From: Rhinopithecimicrobium faecis
GTDB taxonomy: Bacteria > Bacteroidota > Bacteroidia > Sphingobacteriales > Sphingobacteriaceae
Assembly (NCBI GenBank): GCA_017942165.1
Contig: JAGKSB010000008.1
Span: forward strand, 1-64,000
Direction of reading: 5' to 3'
Length of the DNA stretch: 64,000 bases
Shown: piece by piece, positions 60,256 through 64,000 of the stretch
Layout of the letters: each line of letters starts with the position of its first letter
Position numbering within the stretch: position 1 is the first letter of the stretch
The notes under the pieces: model-generated
What the model saw: the letters and a program-made list of their open reading frames with translations, nothing else
What the model was told of the DNA's origin: nothing
Databases searched by the model: none
Position numbers and translations under genes: made by a program

Positions 60256-60338
60256 AATATATTCCTTATGTGATCGGCGTTATGCTCTTTCTTCGGAAAA
60301 ATAACGGCTGTGGCAAAGTTACGTTAAAATAATTTAGC

Positions 60339-61469
60339 TTACTTTAATTTAACAATTAATCCTGGCCCTTCAGTAAGCACATAAATATAGCCATCTGGAG
60401 ATTGTGCCACCTGGCGCACACGCCCTAAATTTTCTAACATCTTACCTTCTTCTTGAAATTTGCCATCTTTCTGCACCACTCTTGCGACATGCATTTTCGC
60501 TAAAGCTCCAGAAAAGATGGAACCGTCCCATTGTGGGAACTTATCACCGGTATAAAATAAAAGTCCACAGGTCGCTATCGAAGGAACCCAATAGTGTACG
60601 GGATTTTCTATGCCTTCTTTAACTTGGATATCCGAAATAATGGAGTCGTTATAGTCTATTCCATAGGTTACCACTGGCCAGCCATAGTTAGCTCCTTTTT
60701 TAATAATATTTAATTCATCACCCCCTTTAGGGCCATGCTCAGTAGCGTAAATCACGTCATTCTTGCTGTCATACGTCATCCCTTGGATATTACGGTTTCC
60801 ATAGCTCCAGATCGACGGTCTTGCGCCTTTCTGATTGACAAATGGGTTGTCAGAAGGGATCGTTCCATCGTCTTTCAAACGGTGTACTTTCCCCATATCA
60901 TTGGTCAGGTCTTGTGCATTTTCTTTTGTGCCGCGCTCGCCTGCAGAGAAATATACATAGTTGTCGTTATCAAATACGATGCGCGATCCAAAGTGCACAG
61001 TAGCATCTGAAATAGGCAGTGTCTGTAATAAATCTTGGAATTCTACAGCTTTGTTGCCTTCCAGCTTAAAGCGCGCTAGGGATGTACTTCCTCCACCGTT
61101 ACCTTTCTTAGCATAGGTCATATAGATCCATCCATTCGAGGCATAGTCTGGGTGTGTTTTGATATCTAAGTATCCAGACTGACCGTTTAAATAGGGCGCT
61201 GGGAGACCTTGAATGGTGTCTGCGGAAAGTTTTTCATTCTCAAGAATTAAGACTTTCCCTTTACGCTCTGTGATCAGGGCTTTATCATTAGAAATCCAAG
61301 TTATACCCCATGGGTTCTCAAGTCCCTTCGCTAAGGTGTCCACGGAAAATGCCGCTGGGCTACTTTCACTGCTATTCGCTGCTGCCTGTTGCTTGTTGGC
61401 CGCAGACTGACAAGACATAAATCCTGCAAGGGAAATGCTTGCTATGGCTATCTTAATTGATGTTCTCAT
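60339..61469 (-). CDS. PQQ-dependent aldose/sorbosone dehydrogenase-type lipoprotein
   Basis: 376 residues. Lipobox ISLAGFMSC (Cys20), Ala/Ser-rich linker, then a six-bladed propeller of the soluble glucose dehydrogenase type: NPWGITWISNDKALITERKGKV, HPDYASNGWIYMTYA, and YATEHGPKGGDELNIIKKGANYGWPVVTYG. Periplasmic or surface oxidation of sugars with PQQ; whether this organism makes PQQ is not seen. A TATCTTTA box lies about 20 bases before the ATG. Confidence 0.9.
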   Translation of the reverse strand: MRTSIKIAIASISLAGFMSCQSAANKQQAAANSSESSPAAFSVDTLAKGLENPWGITWISNDKALITERKGKVLILENEKLSADTIQGLPAPYLNGQSGYLDIKTHPDYASNGWIYMTYAKKGNGGGSTSLARFKLEGNKAVEFQDLLQTLPISDATVHFGSRIVFDNDNYVYFSAGERGTKENAQDLTNDMGKVHRLKDDGTIPSDNPFVNQKGARPSIWSYGNRNIQGMTYDSKNDVIYATEHGPKGGDELNIIKKGANYGWPVVTYGIDYNDSIISDIQVKEGIENPVHYWVPSIATCGLLFYTGDKFPQWDGSIFSGALAKMHVARVVQKDGKFQEEGKMLENLGRVRQVAQSPDGYIYVLTEGPGLIVKLK

Positions 61470-61568
61470 ATGATTATTAGATTGATTGTTTAAAGATAAG
61501 CCAATAATTTAGCATACACAAATCAGGCTATAGTTGTTTATTAATTGCTTTTTTGTAGTTTTACGGAA

Positions 61569-62876
61569 ATGAAAATCCCTATTAAATTATATCTAACAGC
61601 CCTCTTATCCTGTACCAGTTTATTTTCCTCAGCACAAGACTTTTCAGAATTCTATCAGGAGTTTCAGTCTTCAGAGGTGCTAGCAAAGTATTACTACGGT
61701 TTTTCCTTATATGACGTCGCGGAAAATGCTTTTGTCTTAGATATCAATGGCGATAAGCATTTTACTCCAGCTTCCAATGCCAAGATCTATACCTTATATA
61801 CGTCCTTACTTTCCCTGCCGGATTCAATTCCTGCGATAAATTATGTGGAAAGAGGGGACTCCCTATTGATCTGGGGGACTGGAGATCCAACATTCTTACA
61901 TAGTAAACTGGATAATTCCAGGCTTTTTAACTTTTTAAAGGGCAGTAAGAAGCAGCTTTTTATCCTTGCTACAAAGCAAGATGGCCCTGCTTATGCTCCG
62001 GGATGGGCGATGGAGGATTATACGGAATATTACCAGCCTGAGATCAGTACTTTTCCTATCTATGGTAATGTGGCGACCTTTCGTAAAAGAGGGAATGGCC
62101 CTTTAAAAGTCATCCCCGCAGCATTCCAGGGGGCACTCTATTTCACAGAAGATACTGGTAAATTCGCTTTATCGAGGGATTTTCATGAAAATAGATTTCG
62201 GGGCTCAAATTCCCATGTTGCTGCAGGTTACGTCAATGAGATTCCATTTATCACTTCTCCTGAACTGACGGCCGCTCTTTTGGCCGATACCCTAGGGCGC
62301 CCAGTGAAGGTGCTCCACCAAGAGATTCCTTCCAATGGAAAGGTGTTATATTCCCTCGCTGCAAAGCAGGTCTACCGCGAAATGATGCTGCCTTCAGATA
62401 ACTTCTTGGCCGAGCAGTTATTTTTAATGTCTTCTCAAGCTAAACTAGGTTATTTTTCCACTGCAAAGATGCAACAGTGGATGAAGAGACGCTACTACAG
62501 CTCTCTTAAGGATAAAATAGATCTCTATGATGGCTCTGGACTTTCCACTTATAATAAGATAACGCCTCGCGCTACAGTGGAGGTGCTTTTGAGAATAAAG
62601 AACTTGCTGCCTAACTTTTCCGATGTGCAGCAGCTTTTCCCTACCGGAGGTGTAGATGGCACCTTGCGTAGCGCCTATCAATTGGACTTGGGTGAGCCCT
62701 TTATTTGGGCCAAGACGGGGACTATAAATTCCGTGCATAATCAGAGTGGATATATCCGCACACGCACGGGAAAATTGTATATTTATTCCTTTTTAAATAA
62801 TAATTTTATGGAACCAACTTCCGTGATCCGTAAAGAAATGGTGCGTATAATGACAGCTTTAAGAAAAAACTATTAA
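61569..62876 (+). CDS. D-alanyl-D-alanine carboxypeptidase, PBP4 type (S13)
   Basis: 435 residues from the ATG at 61569; the frame opens upstream with TTG but those residues precede the signal peptide (LYLTALLSCTSLFSSAQ). Penicillin-binding motifs: SNAK (S-x-x-K) at FTPASNAKIYTLY, SDN (S-x-N) in MLPSDNFLAEQLF, and KTGT in FIWAKTGTINSVH. Trims or cleaves peptidoglycan cross-links in the periplasm. Two bases before the UMF1 gene. Confidence 0.92.
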   Translation: MKIPIKLYLTALLSCTSLFSSAQDFSEFYQEFQSSEVLAKYYYGFSLYDVAENAFVLDINGDKHFTPASNAKIYTLYTSLLSLPDSIPAINYVERGDSLLIWGTGDPTFLHSKLDNSRLFNFLKGSKKQLFILATKQDGPAYAPGWAMEDYTEYYQPEISTFPIYGNVATFRKRGNGPLKVIPAAFQGALYFTEDTGKFALSRDFHENRFRGSNSHVAAGYVNEIPFITSPELTAALLADTLGRPVKVLHQEIPSNGKVLYSLAAKQVYREMMLPSDNFLAEQLFLMSSQAKLGYFSTAKMQQWMKRRYYSSLKDKIDLYDGSGLSTYNKITPRATVEVLLRIKNLLPNFSDVQQLFPTGGVDGTLRSAYQLDLGEPFIWAKTGTINSVHNQSGYIRTRTGKLYIYSFLNNNFMEPTSVIRKEMVRIMTALRKNY

Positions 62877-62877
62877 T

Positions 62878-64000
62878 ATGAGTACAACTATCCCTTTTGA
62901 AAAAAATAACAAGAAGACAATTCGCTCTTGGGCGATGTTTGATTGGGCAAACTCCGTTTATAACTTGGTTATTACTTCGACTATTTTCCCCGTCTATTAC
63001 ACGACGATTACACGGTCGGAGGCGCAGGGCGATAGGGTTAATTTTTTAGGTTTTGAAGTCGTTAATACGGCGCTTATAAATTTTGTGCTGGCAGCAGCCT
63101 ATTTGATTATGGCTTTATCGCTACCTTTTTTATCCGCTTATGCGGATGCTAAGGGAAAGAAGAAGCAGTGCATGATGTTTTTCACCTATTCGGGTGCGAT
63201 CGCATGCTCCTGTTTGTACTTTTTCAAGATGGAAACCTTAACATTTTCCATTTTTATGTATGCCATTGCAGCCATGGGATATATTGGGGGCGTGCTCTTC
63301 AATAACTCTTATTTACCACAGATTGCGACCTTAGATCAGCAGGATCGTGTTTCGGCACAGGGTTTTGCATACGGCTATGTAGGCTGCGTAACCCTGCAGT
63401 TAATTTGCTTTGTCTTTGTACTCAAGCCGGAATGGTTTGGAATTACGGACGCTTCCTTTCCGGCGCGTCTTTCTTTTCTTTTAGTCGGCCTATGGTGGGT
63501 AGGCTTTTCGCAGATTCCTTTCCGTAAGCTTCCCAATAACAGCCCTTCTCAGGTAGATACTCAGCTAAGCTTAGGGCAGAAGGTGATGAAAGAATTCCGT
63601 CATGTGCTAGGGCAAATTAATAATATTCCTGCCATAAAGCGTTTTTTGCCCGCTTATTTTTTCTATTCTGTAGGCGTGCAGACATTAATGATTGTCGCTA
63701 CAGCCTTTGGGGAGAAAATCCTTAATCTGGGGGCGTCAAAACTAATTGCGACCATCCTATTGATACAGTTGATCGCTATTGTAGGGGCGATCTGTATGTC
63801 CAAGTTGTCAACATGGATAGGGATATTAAAGTATTGATGCTTGTCGTAAGCCTATGGATAGCGATCTGTATCTCCGCATACTTCTTAAATCAAGAATGGC
63901 AGTTTTTCGTGTTAGCAGCCCTCGTAGGGTTAGTCATGGGAGGTATTCAGGCGATATCACGGTCTACATATTCCAAACTTATACCGCAGGATATCGGTGA
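62878..64000 (+). pseudogene. UMF1-type MFS transporter, frameshifted and cut by the window end
   Basis: The first 319 codons encode an MFS protein of the UMF1 group (RSWAMFDWANSVYNLVITSTIFPVYY, then LSAYADAKGKKKQCMMFF, and so on) up to about helix 9. After LSTWIG the frame ends at 63837, but the next frame continues the family sequence without a gap (IKVLMLVVSLWIAICI, then VLAALVGLVMGGIQAISRSTYSKL) to base 64000. One missing base near 63820 (GGGATATT for GGGAATATT) would explain it. Either a true frameshift mutation or a sequencing error. Confidence 0.8.

Overview
The window comes from a moderately AT-rich member of the Bacteroidetes, most likely a relative of Sphingobacterium or Pedobacter. 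Three things support this. Promoters follow the Bacteroidetes pattern of TTTG, about 19 bases, then TAnnTTTG, instead of a sigma-70 pattern. Many encoded families are typical of the phylum: DUF2851, DUF4199, a GlmU-like LbH protein, Mpl, MqnC, a fimbrillin-like lipoprotein and a GH109-type oxidoreductase. The gene order is mostly housekeeping genes in short operons closed by strong hairpin terminators.

Layout. Bases 1-10000 are an accessory region punctuated by three near-identical tRNA-Lys(UUU) genes, each with its own promoter. Between them lie an ISAon1-like transposase fragment, a thioesterase-fold protein, a flavin monooxygenase, a short NAD(P)-binding reductase, a monooxygenase gene broken by one stop codon, a truncated acetyltransferase-like gene, a Crp/Fnr regulator and, between the second and third tRNA copies, a large NERD-domain SF1 helicase followed at once by a stand-alone WYL-domain protein. 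That pair is the best candidate for an undescribed (possibly defence) system. Bases 10100-24000 carry prmC, ribD, DUF2851/PspC genes, a small-RNA-like transcript, a dihydroorotase homologue without key catalytic residues, two GT2 glycosyltransferases, an MBL hydrolase, a decayed ispD, queA and a MacB-like permease. Bases 24000-40450 hold a YARHG lipoprotein, an aminotransferase, lepA, folD, an amino-acid permease, an M1 peptidase, fba, a GIN-domain protein, a truncated haemoglobin, an aldo/keto reductase and a UvrD-like helicase.

Bases 40450-45050 are a strikingly AT-rich block with a 65-aa protein, a fimbrillin-like lipoprotein and a 770-aa multi-domain glycosyltransferase-like protein. After tRNA-Ser come bestrophin, GH25 lysozyme, rhodanese and CorC/HlyC-type genes. 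A divergent pair, a GH109-like enzyme and an N-acetylhexosamine-kinase-like protein, shares a control region with two LacI-type palindromes and may form an amino-sugar salvage unit. The last part has rpmE2, a GlmU-like protein, tpiA, prmA, mpl, an HTH regulator, scpB-mqnC (chromosome segregation; menaquinone by the futalosine route), a PQQ-type sugar dehydrogenase, PBP4 and a frameshifted UMF1 transporter running off the end.

At least four genes are visibly damaged (ABM monooxygenase, GNAT-like, ispD, UMF1), and a fifth may carry a homopolymer slip (DUF2306). Either the genome is shedding genes here or the assembly has small errors. Several genes have the -7 promoter box only 3-4 bases before the start codon, which predicts leaderless mRNAs. 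Family calls rest on reading motifs by eye; no database search was possible.
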